Below, piece after piece: positions 23,372 to 30,845 of a stretch of DNA of 43,589 bases. This DNA comes from Paenibacillaceae bacterium (GTDB taxonomy: Bacteria > Bacillota > Clostridia > Lachnospirales > Lachnospiraceae). Numbering within the stretch: the first letter of the stretch is position 1; every line of letters begins with the position of its first letter. The notes under the pieces were generated by a model, which was not told where the DNA came from, searched no databases, and saw only the letters and a program-made list of their open reading frames with translations. The DNA lies in contig SVDS01000023.1 in NCBI GenBank assembly GCA_015057715.1, positions 1 through 43,589 on the forward strand, read 5' to 3'. Position numbers and translations under genes: made by a program.

Positions 23372-25234
23372 ATGAGAAGTGGCGTGACAGGGGCATGTCT
23401 GGTTATCATGATGGTATTATCAGGATGCGTGGGTACTCAGACGAGTAATGCAAGTCGAACGGAAGTAAGTACTTCTGCTGAAACAGAAAACAAGACTGAC
23501 AGCAAATCGGTGGAAAATATCCTGAACAGATTGACACTTGACCAAAAGGCGGCTCAGATGGTACAGGGAGCGGTATATAATATGCCGGATAATGTGATGA
23601 AGGAGAAATGCTACGGAAGCATTCTATCCACATTTGGTGAGAATTTCTTAAGTGATTCACAGTGGAAGAATATGATCCTGAAATATCAAAAGGAAGCCAT
23701 AAGTTCTGAGGCAGGCGTGCCCTACATCTATGGAAATGATCAGGTTCATGGCCTTGCTGGTTGTAGAGGTGCAGTCATATTTCCCCATAATATAGGGATC
23801 GGAGCTGCCAATGATAAAGAGCTGACATATCAGATGGGATTGGCAGTGGCAGACGAAGCAAAATTCACAGGGATGCTCTGGAGCTTTTCTCCGTGTTTAT
23901 CTGCAGCACAGGATCCCAGATGGGGACGTACCTATGAGAGTTTTTCCTCTGAAACCGGTATGGTTGCAGAACTGGGAGCATCCTATTCCAGGGGATTGAT
24001 TGATGGAGGGCTTCTCCCTTGTGCGAAACATTTTTTTGCAGACGGTAATGTTTTATACGGAACAGGAGAAAATTCAGAGGGAGAAAAGCGGTTGATTGAC
24101 CGTGGTGATGCCAGGCTTTCAGAGGCGGAGATTCAAGATTTATTAAAGGTTTATCAGGCACAAATCGATGCTGGTGTTAAGACTATTATGATCAGTCACA
24201 GCAGTGTGAATGGTATAAAAATGCATGCCAATGAAAAATACATATCCATACTCAAAAAAGATATGGGCTTTCAGGGTTTCATAGTAAGCGATTGGAATTC
24301 CATACATAACATACCGGGAGACAACTTAAAAGATCAGACAATTACAGCAGTCAATGCAGGGATTGATATGCTGATGGAAGACTCCAATTTTGAAAATTGC
24401 CGGAAATATATTGTTGAAGCAGTTAATGAAGGTAAAATTTCAATGGACCGTGTAAACGATGCAGTCAGCCGGATTCTTACGGTTAAAAAGGAAATGGGAA
24501 TTATAGATGATCCTATGATGGAGAAGATAACCACGAAAGAGAGCAGTATTGGATCACAAGAATACAGAGATTTAGCCAGAACATTGGTAGAAGAAAGTCT
24601 TGTATTATTAAAAAATGACAATAACATACTGCCAATTAAGAAGGGAACCAAAATATATGTTACAGGGCCTGCAGCAAATGATGTAGGGGCTCAGTGTGGT
24701 GGCTGGACGTTTACCTGGCTGGGAAGTACAGATGCAGACAATCATGGACGCAAATGGATCCCGGAAGGAAAAACAATTCTGGATGGACTTAATGAACTTG
24801 CAGATGAATATGATCTGACCATTATTACTGATCCGGCGAAAGCGGCTGATGCAGATCTGACCTTATTGTGTCTGGGAGAAAAGACATACACAGAATGGAA
24901 AGGTGACAGTGCAGACATCAATATAACCGGCAGTCTGGGTCTCACCGGTAATAAAAAAGCAATTGACCAGGCAAAAAGTCTGGGGAACCCCACAGTAGCA
25001 TTAATTGTGTCTGGCAGAAATGTTATCATCAGCGACTATATGGAACAGTGGGACGGTATAGTTATGTGTTATCTTCCAGGTAGTGAAGGAGATGGTATCC
25101 CCAATGTGCTGACAGGAAAGAAAACCTTTAGAGGGACTCTGCCAATGCCTTACTACTCAAGGGTTGAGGATATCAGAACAGATCAGGTTCTGTATCCAGT
25201 GGGTTATGGATTAACATATTCCCCGGGAAAGTAA
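23372..25234 (+). CDS. Glycoside hydrolase family 3 beta-glucosidase lipoprotein
   Basis: An extracellular exo-acting beta-glucosidase of GH3, similar in layout to ExoP/1,3-1,4-beta-glucanase types. Residues 1-19 form a lipoprotein signal (lipobox LSGC, Cys19). The N-terminal TIM-barrel domain includes DQVHGLAGCRG, RWGRTYESFS, CAKHFFADG and the nucleophile aspartate in FIVSDWNSI. The C-terminal alpha/beta sandwich begins near the VLLKNDNNILPI segment and ends with VGYGLTYS. The 620-residue length is a full two-domain GH3 without extra modules. The chosen ATG follows AAGGGGG; an upstream in-frame TTG at 23300 abuts the dyad and lacks an RBS. The specific glucan is not evident. Confidence 0.93.
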   Translation: MRSGVTGACLVIMMVLSGCVGTQTSNASRTEVSTSAETENKTDSKSVENILNRLTLDQKAAQMVQGAVYNMPDNVMKEKCYGSILSTFGENFLSDSQWKNMILKYQKEAISSEAGVPYIYGNDQVHGLAGCRGAVIFPHNIGIGAANDKELTYQMGLAVADEAKFTGMLWSFSPCLSAAQDPRWGRTYESFSSETGMVAELGASYSRGLIDGGLLPCAKHFFADGNVLYGTGENSEGEKRLIDRGDARLSEAEIQDLLKVYQAQIDAGVKTIMISHSSVNGIKMHANEKYISILKKDMGFQGFIVSDWNSIHNIPGDNLKDQTITAVNAGIDMLMEDSNFENCRKYIVEAVNEGKISMDRVNDAVSRILTVKKEMGIIDDPMMEKITTKESSIGSQEYRDLARTLVEESLVLLKNDNNILPIKKGTKIYVTGPAANDVGAQCGGWTFTWLGSTDADNHGRKWIPEGKTILDGLNELADEYDLTIITDPAKAADADLTLLCLGEKTYTEWKGDSADINITGSLGLTGNKKAIDQAKSLGNPTVALIVSGRNVIISDYMEQWDGIVMCYLPGSEGDGIPNVLTGKKTFRGTLPMPYYSRVEDIRTDQVLYPVGYGLTYSPGK

Positions 25235-25262
25235 AGGATTAATATATTTCCCCAGAAAGTAA
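25208..25262 (+). repeat. Tandem duplication of the GH3 stop region
   Basis: The 27 bases ending the gene (25208-25234) are repeated imperfectly at 25236-25262, one base apart, with four substitutions. The second copy again encodes a TAA in the same relative place. Confidence 0.6.
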
Positions 25263-25336
25263 CTGAAACACTTTCGTAATTGGATGGAAAATTATGTAAA
25301 ATGCTAATATTTTATATATTTATTTCTCAATATATA

Positions 25337-25345
25337 TGATATAAT
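25337..25345 (+). promoter_or_regulatory. Extended -10 promoter
   Basis: A perfect TGATATAAT lies 71 bases before the orphan gene at 25416. No clear -35. Confidence 0.5.
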
Positions 25346-25415
25346 TTTTGTGATTATTCCATAATCAGACACAATAATGGAAAATTTTTAGAAATTTGTG
25401 GAAAGGAAGTGTTTC

Positions 25416-26615
25416 ATGGCAAATATTTTTAATCAAAGCATGGATTTTGCATATGATCGCAGAATTGATCAGATTACGGCGGAATGTAAAGCCCAGAATA
25501 TCGAATTATTAGATGTAAAAAGTATTACTCTTCGAGATGTCAACGCTGTTAAGGCCTCCATCGGTTCAACTGTTACCTCATTTATAGGAGGAAAAGCAGG
25601 ATATGATTTGCTTCAGATTTATACGATGCGTTATAGAGGTGAGCTTCAGTATTTCATTCAGCCGTTTGGAGGAGTGACTGCACTTCCGGGGCAGCATTTT
25701 AAGGTGATTCCTGGTTCGTTAAGACATCCTGTCCAGTACGGAATAAAAAGAAAAAAAAGTTTCTCAGATGGAATGTATGAACTTATCATGGACAGTATCC
25801 CGGTTATTAGTTTAAAAAAAATTCGGGCCTGTGAATGGATCTGTGAGGTGGACAGTGAAGCGGCCAATCTAAAAAATCTTAAACTGCCATTATTGAAAGA
25901 GTTATCCCATGTTTGGCAGACGGGAACAACCCTGATTAATTTAGATTGGACGCTTCAGGCGTGTGCAATAAATAAAGATTTCACTTTAGCATGTATGCAG
26001 ACTGGAAAATATGGGACTATTTCAGAAAGATCGGGCTTAAATCAGTTTATGCAATTTACCGGTTTTATTTCAAAATATGCGGAACGAATGGCTGGTGATG
26101 GAGCAAATAATGCTCTGATATCCAATTCATTTTTAAGCTTCTTATTTAGGAAAAATTATATGAGCGGGCCAAGGGATGGCCAATGGGTTCCGGATGTTGA
26201 ATGGTTACATACGAATAAAGTCAGGTTAGTGATAAACAATTTAAAAAAGTTCAATCATTTTAAAAAGCTCTGTCTGATTGGGGACATTGATGAAAAGAAG
26301 ATGGCCAATCTGAAAGCGTGTATTTTGGACAGGCAGGGGATAGAGGAGAATGAAGTGATTGCCGCCATACCCATGGACCTTTTAAACAATATGAAATCGG
26401 CAGCGGTATTAACTGCTGATAAACTCTGTATTTCATATCTTGATGAATACGAATGCTGTATTAATTTAAATGAAATCTCCGGATTCAATGGAACAAAAGG
26501 ATTTACTGAAAGTATCGTGGAACTTGTAATGGCAGATGGAACTACAACTGAAGTTCGCGTTGAGGCTGCCAGCGAGGTCCTTAAGGCTTTCTTTGAACAG
26601 TACTGTTATATTTAA
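25416..26615 (+). CDS. Unrecognised 399-residue protein with PH-like terminal segments
   Basis: No family assigned with confidence. The ATG follows GGAAAGGAAG. There is no signal peptide or transmembrane helix. The N-terminal part (about 20-90: DVKSITLRDVNAVKASIGST, then LLQIYTMRYRGELQYFI) and the C-terminal part (about 320-395: AAVLTADKLCISYLDEYECC, then a VELVMADGTTTEVRVEA strand pair) have the alternating-strand look of bacterial PH-like domains. The middle is helical. The second part resembles the 'tail' PH domain of short membrane-associated Firmicute proteins, which is inference. The small membrane protein that follows (21-base gap) may be its partner. Confidence 0.75.
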   Translation: MANIFNQSMDFAYDRRIDQITAECKAQNIELLDVKSITLRDVNAVKASIGSTVTSFIGGKAGYDLLQIYTMRYRGELQYFIQPFGGVTALPGQHFKVIPGSLRHPVQYGIKRKKSFSDGMYELIMDSIPVISLKKIRACEWICEVDSEAANLKNLKLPLLKELSHVWQTGTTLINLDWTLQACAINKDFTLACMQTGKYGTISERSGLNQFMQFTGFISKYAERMAGDGANNALISNSFLSFLFRKNYMSGPRDGQWVPDVEWLHTNKVRLVINNLKKFNHFKKLCLIGDIDEKKMANLKACILDRQGIEENEVIAAIPMDLLNNMKSAAVLTADKLCISYLDEYECCINLNEISGFNGTKGFTESIVELVMADGTTTEVRVEAASEVLKAFFEQYCYI

Positions 26616-26636
26616 AATCAGGAACGAGGTATGTCT

Positions 26637-26846
26637 ATGATTGATAAAATTATTACGGGAAGTACCTGCTTTTTTCTAATTGGAATTATGTCAATTGCTC
26701 TTTCAACAGTCAATCTTCAGTTTAAATTCATGAGCTTTTTAGGAGATTACAAAAGTATTTTTGACTATACTGCAATGGTGGGTGGTCTTTTCGTATGCGC
26801 GGTGGCTTTAAAGATTAAGAAGAGAAACAAGGATCTTGATAAGTAA
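26637..26846 (+). CDS. Small two-helix membrane protein
   Basis: A 69-residue protein with two predicted membrane segments (about 7-27 and 42-59) and a basic C-terminus (KIKKRNKDLDK). Function unknown. GAGG is seven bases before this ATG; the ATG six bases earlier has only one base of spacing. It follows the orphan cytosolic protein and ends at a terminator, so the two form a two-gene unit. Confidence 0.7.
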   Translation: MIDKIITGSTCFFLIGIMSIALSTVNLQFKFMSFLGDYKSIFDYTAMVGGLFVCAVALKIKKRNKDLDK

Positions 26847-26847
26847 A

Positions 26848-26879
26848 TAAGCTCTCCATGATATGAAATCAGGAGAGCT
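26848..26879. terminator. Terminator between convergent genes
   Basis: AAGCTCTCC and GGAGAGCTT are perfect 9-bp arms with a 14-base loop, then AATTTAAT. It serves the plus-strand orphan pair and the minus-strand carbonic anhydrase. Confidence 0.75.
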
Positions 26880-26883
26880 TAAT

Positions 26884-27600
26884 TTAATCTAATATGGCTT
26901 TTACGCTATGACAGTCACAAGCAAGTCCGCAGCTGCATCTGGTGGAACCGAAGTGAAGGGAATAGGCAGGTGGGAATTGTTGATTGATGTGCTGAACTTC
27001 TTCGGCAAATTCTTCCTGATCTGCAGGTACTGGTCCCAGTGCGTCAGCCTGTTCCTGTGTTTCTATAATGGCTCCTGGCGGAACAAAACGATTTGGAGCA
27101 ATCCGGATTCCTCCGGTCACAAGGGCGTTGATAGAAATATAACTTCCTTCTCCCACAATTGCGTTTAGTACAATTGCGTGAAAGCCTACGAAAACCCGGT
27201 TCTCCAATTTGCATGGTCCGTGGATGATGCAGCCATGTGTGCAGCTGACTTCGTTTGCAATATAAATAGAGTATTCTTTTCCGTCGTGCAGGACTCTTCC
27301 GTGTTCCAGACCATGCAGAATTACGCCATCCTGAATGTTGGTATTGGAACCGATATGAAACGGAGTCCCCTCATCAGCTCGTATGCTCACATTAGGTGCT
27401 ATGAAAACATTTTCCCCGATTGAGACATCTCCGATAATTGATGAGAATGGTCCTACATAAGCAGTTTTGTGTATGCGGGGGTAGATGCTTCTGGGGTTAA
27501 AGGAGGTAGGCGGATTCGAAGCGATGAAGTGGGCGTTTATGTTAAAGGTTCGAATGGGCCTGCCTGAAAAATCATTGAGGTTATGATACGCATTCTGCAT
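26884..27600 (-). CDS. Gamma-class carbonic anhydrase-like hexapeptide protein
   Basis: A left-handed beta-helix protein of the Cam/gamma-carbonic-anhydrase family, which interconverts CO2 and bicarbonate as a trimer. Hexapeptide repeats run from about residue 45 to 180. The three zinc histidines appear as His96 (ILHG), His122 (THG) and His127 (IHG), so it is probably active. The loop between the first two is shorter than in Methanosarcina Cam. An unusual cysteine-rich tail (RCSCGLACDCHS, Cys222, 224, 228, 230) follows a helix at about 190-210. I chose the ATG after AGGAGG, which drops 16 upstream residues. Confidence 0.88.
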   Translation of the reverse strand: MQNAYHNLNDFSGRPIRTFNINAHFIASNPPTSFNPRSIYPRIHKTAYVGPFSSIIGDVSIGENVFIAPNVSIRADEGTPFHIGSNTNIQDGVILHGLEHGRVLHDGKEYSIYIANEVSCTHGCIIHGPCKLENRVFVGFHAIVLNAIVGEGSYISINALVTGGIRIAPNRFVPPGAIIETQEQADALGPVPADQEEFAEEVQHINQQFPPAYSLHFGSTRCSCGLACDCHSVKAILD

Positions 27601-27715
27601 TTGTTTTCCTCCTGGCGTTACAGTCGCAAACAATGCCGTTATGATCATAAATAAACAAGCCTCAATATAGTATATGATACAGGGACAAAATGGTGTTGGA
27701 GGAAAACTCCGTGTA

Positions 27716-28282
27716 TTAGAGAGTATTTCTTCTGTTGGAGAATCTGCCTATTGCGGATTTTATCTCCTCTTCGCTAAACGCATTTGGCACATTTACATTC
27801 TCTTCCAGCCCATCAAGTTCCACGCCGTCAAAGCGGTATAATTTTTTCAGCAGCTTCCACAGAGTCTTAAGTTCTTCTTCATCAAAAGCTTTAAACGTGT
27901 CTGCCATAAAATCAATGGATACACTGACGCCACAGTCTGTTAAAGTTTTGAGACCCGATTCAGTTAAATGCACGTTCACGGCTCTTTTGTCTTTGGGACT
28001 GGGGATAATCTCGGCAAAGCCCTTTTTACAAAGGCTGTTTATCAGCTGGGTCATATTTTGTTTGGTCGCCCCTAATTTACCGGCAATATTATTGATTGTT
28101 GTTTCGTCCTCCGGCAAATGAAGGATAGCAAGCGCAGTCATATATTGTCTGGAGGTTAACGGCTCGCTATATTTATCACCGGTTGCCTGAAGCTTGTTTG
28201 AAACAGAAATCAAACAGGAATAAACCTGTTCCATCAGATATAATAGATTAAATTCTTTATCGTAATCCATGGCAGTTATCAT
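27716..28282 (-). CDS. MarR-family regulator
   Basis: A 188-residue winged-helix regulator. Residues about 45-115 contain the DNA-binding part (TINNIAGKLGATKQNMTQLI) and wing (SPKDKRAVNVHLTESG). The C-terminal 30 residues extend beyond the usual MarR length. The start is uncertain: GAGG lies only two bases before the first ATG and 14 before the next one (28270). Its own promoter (28330-28358) carries an operator word shared with the promoter of the upstream BAAT-like hydrolase, so it likely controls both. Confidence 0.88.
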   Translation of the reverse strand: MITAMDYDKEFNLLYLMEQVYSCLISVSNKLQATGDKYSEPLTSRQYMTALAILHLPEDETTINNIAGKLGATKQNMTQLINSLCKKGFAEIIPSPKDKRAVNVHLTESGLKTLTDCGVSVSIDFMADTFKAFDEEELKTLWKLLKKLYRFDGVELDGLEENVNVPNAFSEEEIKSAIGRFSNRRNTL

Positions 28283-28312
28283 AACCTCACTAACATTTTT
28301 TATGGTATATAA

Positions 28313-28327
28313 TCAATATGTTGTCTA
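28313..28327. promoter_or_regulatory. Candidate MarR operator, autoregulatory copy
   Basis: TCAATATGTTGTCTA lies at the transcription start predicted from the promoter at 28330-28358 (minus strand). It differs in one base from the copy at 29710-29724. Confidence 0.6.
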
Positions 28328-28329
28328 TT

Positions 28330-28358
28330 ATTATATATCCATGGGAGATAGCGGTCAA
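28330..28358 (-). promoter_or_regulatory. Promoter of marR (minus strand)
   Basis: On the minus strand TTGACC and TATAAT are 17 bases apart. The -35 overlaps the stop codon of the hydrolase gene. Confidence 0.65.
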
Positions 28359-29635
28359 GAATTCTGGTGAAAGAACTCAATTGTTCTTTGAAAGGACTCA
28401 TACTGGCCTTTGGCATTTCCTTCGAGAGTTCCGCCAGAAGTAAAAACGCCGCCATCCATTGGCATATTTAAAGTAAAGTTTAATGGAATGATATAAGGTA
28501 TAGGCAGGGGATGCCCCATATTTTCAAAGGACATTATTTCGTAATGATGAGAGTAATCACAGTTTTCCAAATGATTGATAATTTCCCTGCATGCTTCATG
28601 GCTGTTCCAGATATTATCTTTTTCTCCGCAGATCAAAAGAATATCTGCTTGTGAATTTTCCACTTTTATACGTGCGTCCCAACGGTTTTTCGCTTTTTCA
28701 ATACTTTTTCTGTAAGTGCTGGTAAAACCGAACGGAATTCCTTTTTCCATATCCTTTTTTTGATCCTCAAAGAAAATATCGTTATCTACCTGAATAAATG
28801 GAATTGATTTTCCGTGATAGGACCAGGAAGATACATTTTTTCCGTTGGTTAATCCGTCAAGAGCCTGAAAACAATAGGCATGTGGCTCCACTGCAACGAC
28901 TTTCTTAATCTGTTTATATCTGGAAGCCAATAGAAGAGCCAGTTCTCCCCCCTTGGAAGTACCGTGAATATAAATATCTTTTGTATTAGTAATTTTACTG
29001 GTTGCTAACCAGTTAAAAATCTTTTCGAAATATTCCAGCGGAACTTCCTCCAGTTTTTCCGGCAATCCCTCAGAATTAAAATAGGATACAGTCAGTACAT
29101 TAAATCCTCTTGAGGCGAGGGGGGCCGCCATAAGATACAGGCTTTCCATATGTCCGTCAGATCCGCCAAGCATTAAAATAGTTTTATTTCCCGAGTTCTT
29201 TTTATAAAAGAGCTGACCCGTAAAATCGCCGTGAATCGGTTTAATCTGAATATCATCTGTTTTAAAACGCCTTTTTAACTGTACCTCTTTCTTTTCAGCA
29301 GAAGCTTCAAATAGCAGGTTCATAAGAATGGGATTGTCTACCGAGATATGTTCACCAATATTCTTTCCTTGGGATTTATTTTGTTCTAATGAATAGATAA
29401 GTCCCATACTGTCAGCCGTCTTGTAGGTTCCTTCTATAGGAATTGCAGTATCCAGGTCAATTTCTCCAGATTCGCCAGCAATAAAAACAGCATATGAAGA
29501 GAATTCTTCCCTACTGCACCAGGGGAGTTCCATTTTTAAACTTACCCTTAACTGACTGTATGGGAGTAAATCGAAAATTCTGATCCTGACTTTTTCATCT
29601 ACCAATGCTTCCTGATTCTCTACTTCTACTTTCAT
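28355..29635 (-). CDS. BAAT-like acyl-CoA thioesterase/acyltransferase family hydrolase
   Basis: A 426-residue alpha/beta hydrolase of the bile acid-CoA:amino acid N-acyltransferase/acyl-CoA thioesterase type. Residues about 10-120 form an immunoglobulin-like BAAT N-terminal domain. The hydrolase domain follows, with nucleophile Ser227 in GTSKGG, the acid in ICGEKDNIWNS and the histidine in ENMGHPLP. In animals the nucleophile is often Cys; a serine favours thioesterase activity. Bacterial substrates are unknown, and neither bile-acid nor fatty-acyl chemistry can be concluded. RBS AGGAGG overlaps a 17-bp-arm dyad, and a second operator copy lies upstream, so expression is probably repressed by the adjacent MarR. 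Confidence 0.87.
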   Translation of the reverse strand: MKVEVENQEALVDEKVRIRIFDLLPYSQLRVSLKMELPWCSREEFSSYAVFIAGESGEIDLDTAIPIEGTYKTADSMGLIYSLEQNKSQGKNIGEHISVDNPILMNLLFEASAEKKEVQLKRRFKTDDIQIKPIHGDFTGQLFYKKNSGNKTILMLGGSDGHMESLYLMAAPLASRGFNVLTVSYFNSEGLPEKLEEVPLEYFEKIFNWLATSKITNTKDIYIHGTSKGGELALLLASRYKQIKKVVAVEPHAYCFQALDGLTNGKNVSSWSYHGKSIPFIQVDNDIFFEDQKKDMEKGIPFGFTSTYRKSIEKAKNRWDARIKVENSQADILLICGEKDNIWNSHEACREIINHLENCDYSHHYEIMSFENMGHPLPIPYIIPLNFTLNMPMDGGVFTSGGTLEGNAKGQYESFQRTIEFFHQNS

Positions 29636-29646
29636 GATGAATCCTC

Positions 29647-29686
29647 CTTATGATAAAAAGACAATACAATGTCTATTTATCATAAG
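29647..29686. promoter_or_regulatory. Large dyad operator at the hydrolase start
   Basis: CTTATGATAAAAAGACA and TGTCTATTTATCATAAG are 17-bp arms with one mismatch around six bases. It lies between the -10 and the RBS and overlaps both edges; the inner AGACA/TGTCT matches the MarR operator half-site. Confidence 0.7.
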
Positions 29687-29713
29687 AATACTCCTGTAAT
29701 AGAATAAAGTCAA
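29685..29713 (-). promoter_or_regulatory. Promoter of the BAAT-like hydrolase (minus strand)
   Basis: On the minus strand TTGACT and TATTCT are 17 bases apart. The -35 lies in the upstream operator copy. Confidence 0.55.
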
Positions 29714-29724
29714 TATATTGTCTA
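29709..29724. promoter_or_regulatory. Candidate MarR operator, upstream copy
   Basis: GTCAATATATTGTCTA contains the perfect palindrome CAATATATTG and differs in one base from the marR promoter site. It covers the -35. Confidence 0.65.
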
Positions 29725-29748
29725 AACATTCATGGAGTTAATGAAAAT

Positions 29749-30393
29749 TTACTGCATGGTAAAACGCTTTCCCATATCATAAGCCATGAGGCAGTCCTTT
29801 GGAAACTGGTTTTCCCTGACCATAGCTTTATGATGCTCATCAAAAACGGTCACAACATATTTTTCATAATTGTCGAACTGATAAGTATCATAGGAGAAAA
29901 GTGATTCACTATACCCAAAGGCCCTTTTAAGGAAGCTTTCGATACCGTCTAATGTTGAACGAAAGCCCCGTTCCTCCATCTGTTCGGCAGTTACATTCAT
30001 GGTATAAATAACCCCGGTCTTGATTTTTCGTTCAAAGAGGCTTTTGTAATCCTCCGTATAAGTGACATAGGGGAAAATAAGGCGTTCCAAAAAGGCATGC
30101 ATTTGTCCGGTTACATCGCAAAGATAGATGGGTGATCCCAGGATAATGGCGTCAGCCTCTTTGATTTTCGAAAGAATAGGGCTTAGATCATCCTTCCAGG
30201 CACATGATCCATAACTTGGTCCATCCTTTCTCTTACAGGCGAAACAGCTGGTACAACCCTTATAATTTAAATCATATAAATTGATAAGTTCTGTTTCAGC
30301 TCCATTTGCCTGCGCGCCATCCAGTGCTTTCTTAAGCAGAATAGCCGTGTTGTGATCCTTCCGGGGACTTCCATTGATTGCAATCACTTTCAT
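29749..30393 (-). CDS. Flavodoxin-fold NADPH-dependent FMN reductase family protein
   Basis: A 214-residue flavin oxidoreductase. KVIAINGSPRKDHNTAILL is the FMN-phosphate loop, and SPIYLCDVTGQMHAFLERL is the second conserved segment. A cysteine motif GCTSCFAC plus a later Cys (C-x2-C-x2-C-x10-C) resembles iron-sulfur flavoproteins, with a wider last spacing. RBS GGAGG precedes the start. It is divergent from an HxlR regulator, an arrangement known from redox-sensing YodB-type systems and their quinone/azo-reductases. Substrate unknown. Confidence 0.87.
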   Translation of the reverse strand: MKVIAINGSPRKDHNTAILLKKALDGAQANGAETELINLYDLNYKGCTSCFACKRKDGPSYGSCAWKDDLSPILSKIKEADAIILGSPIYLCDVTGQMHAFLERLIFPYVTYTEDYKSLFERKIKTGVIYTMNVTAEQMEERGFRSTLDGIESFLKRAFGYSESLFSYDTYQFDNYEKYVVTVFDEHHKAMVRENQFPKDCLMAYDMGKRFTMQ

Positions 30394-30439
30394 ATTTATA
30401 TCCTCCTACTTGATTTTTACAGATAAATTATATATCCTT

Positions 30440-30459
30440 ATACTCAGTAAGAGAAGTAT
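30440..30459. promoter_or_regulatory. Candidate HxlR operator
   Basis: ATACT and AGTAT are separated by ten bases and overlap the -35 expected for the minus-strand reductase (TATAAT at 30427-30432 on that strand). Confidence 0.45.
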
Positions 30460-30469
30460 GCACATTGTT

Positions 30470-30493
30470 GTTAGATACTAACTTTTTTGTTAG
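30470..30493. repeat. Three GTTAG/CTAAC half-sites before the HxlR gene
   Basis: GTTAG-ATA-CTAAC-TTTTTT-GTTAG gives a perfect short palindrome plus a third half-site, directly before the AGGGAGG ribosome site of the regulator. Confidence 0.45.
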
Positions 30494-30506
30494 CAGGGAG
30501 GAATGA

Positions 30507-30830
30507 ATGTCGGATTTTAAAGGAAATTACAGCAGCTGTCCCATGTATTACACCATGTCGGCTGTAGAAGGAAAGTGGAAATGGATCATTTTGTGGAAGA
30601 TTTATGAGGCTGGAATAATCCGATATAATAAATTGTGGGGAGAACTGCACCCGATTGCACATAAAACATTAAGCGCGCAGCTAAAAGAACTGGAAGCCAG
30701 CAGTATAATCCACAGGGAGCAATACAACGAAGTACCGCCCCGTGTGGAATATTCTCTGACTGAAGAAGGACGCACCCTGATCCCAATATTGGAGCTGATG
30801 TATCAATGGGGGCAGGATCATATGAAATAG
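30507..30830 (+). CDS. HxlR-family regulator
   Basis: A 107-residue winged-helix protein of the HxlR/YodB family. The helix-turn-helix spans about 25-75, with the family phrase HKTLSAQLKELEASSIIHRE, and the wing includes PRVEYSLTEEGR. Cys11 (SSCPMYY) is at the position used for redox or electrophile sensing by YodB-like members. RBS AGGGAGG. It is divergent from the flavin reductase, so the pair is probably a thiol-sensing detoxification switch; the inducer is unknown. Confidence 0.9.
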   Translation: MSDFKGNYSSCPMYYTMSAVEGKWKWIILWKIYEAGIIRYNKLWGELHPIAHKTLSAQLKELEASSIIHREQYNEVPPRVEYSLTEEGRTLIPILELMYQWGQDHMK

Positions 30831-30845
30831 AAGTGTGGCAGTAAT

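Noticed and set aside
26908-27423. Plus-strand open frames opposite the carbonic anhydrase
   Set aside because: Antisense to a gene with clear hexapeptide repeats and zinc histidines; no ribosome sites.
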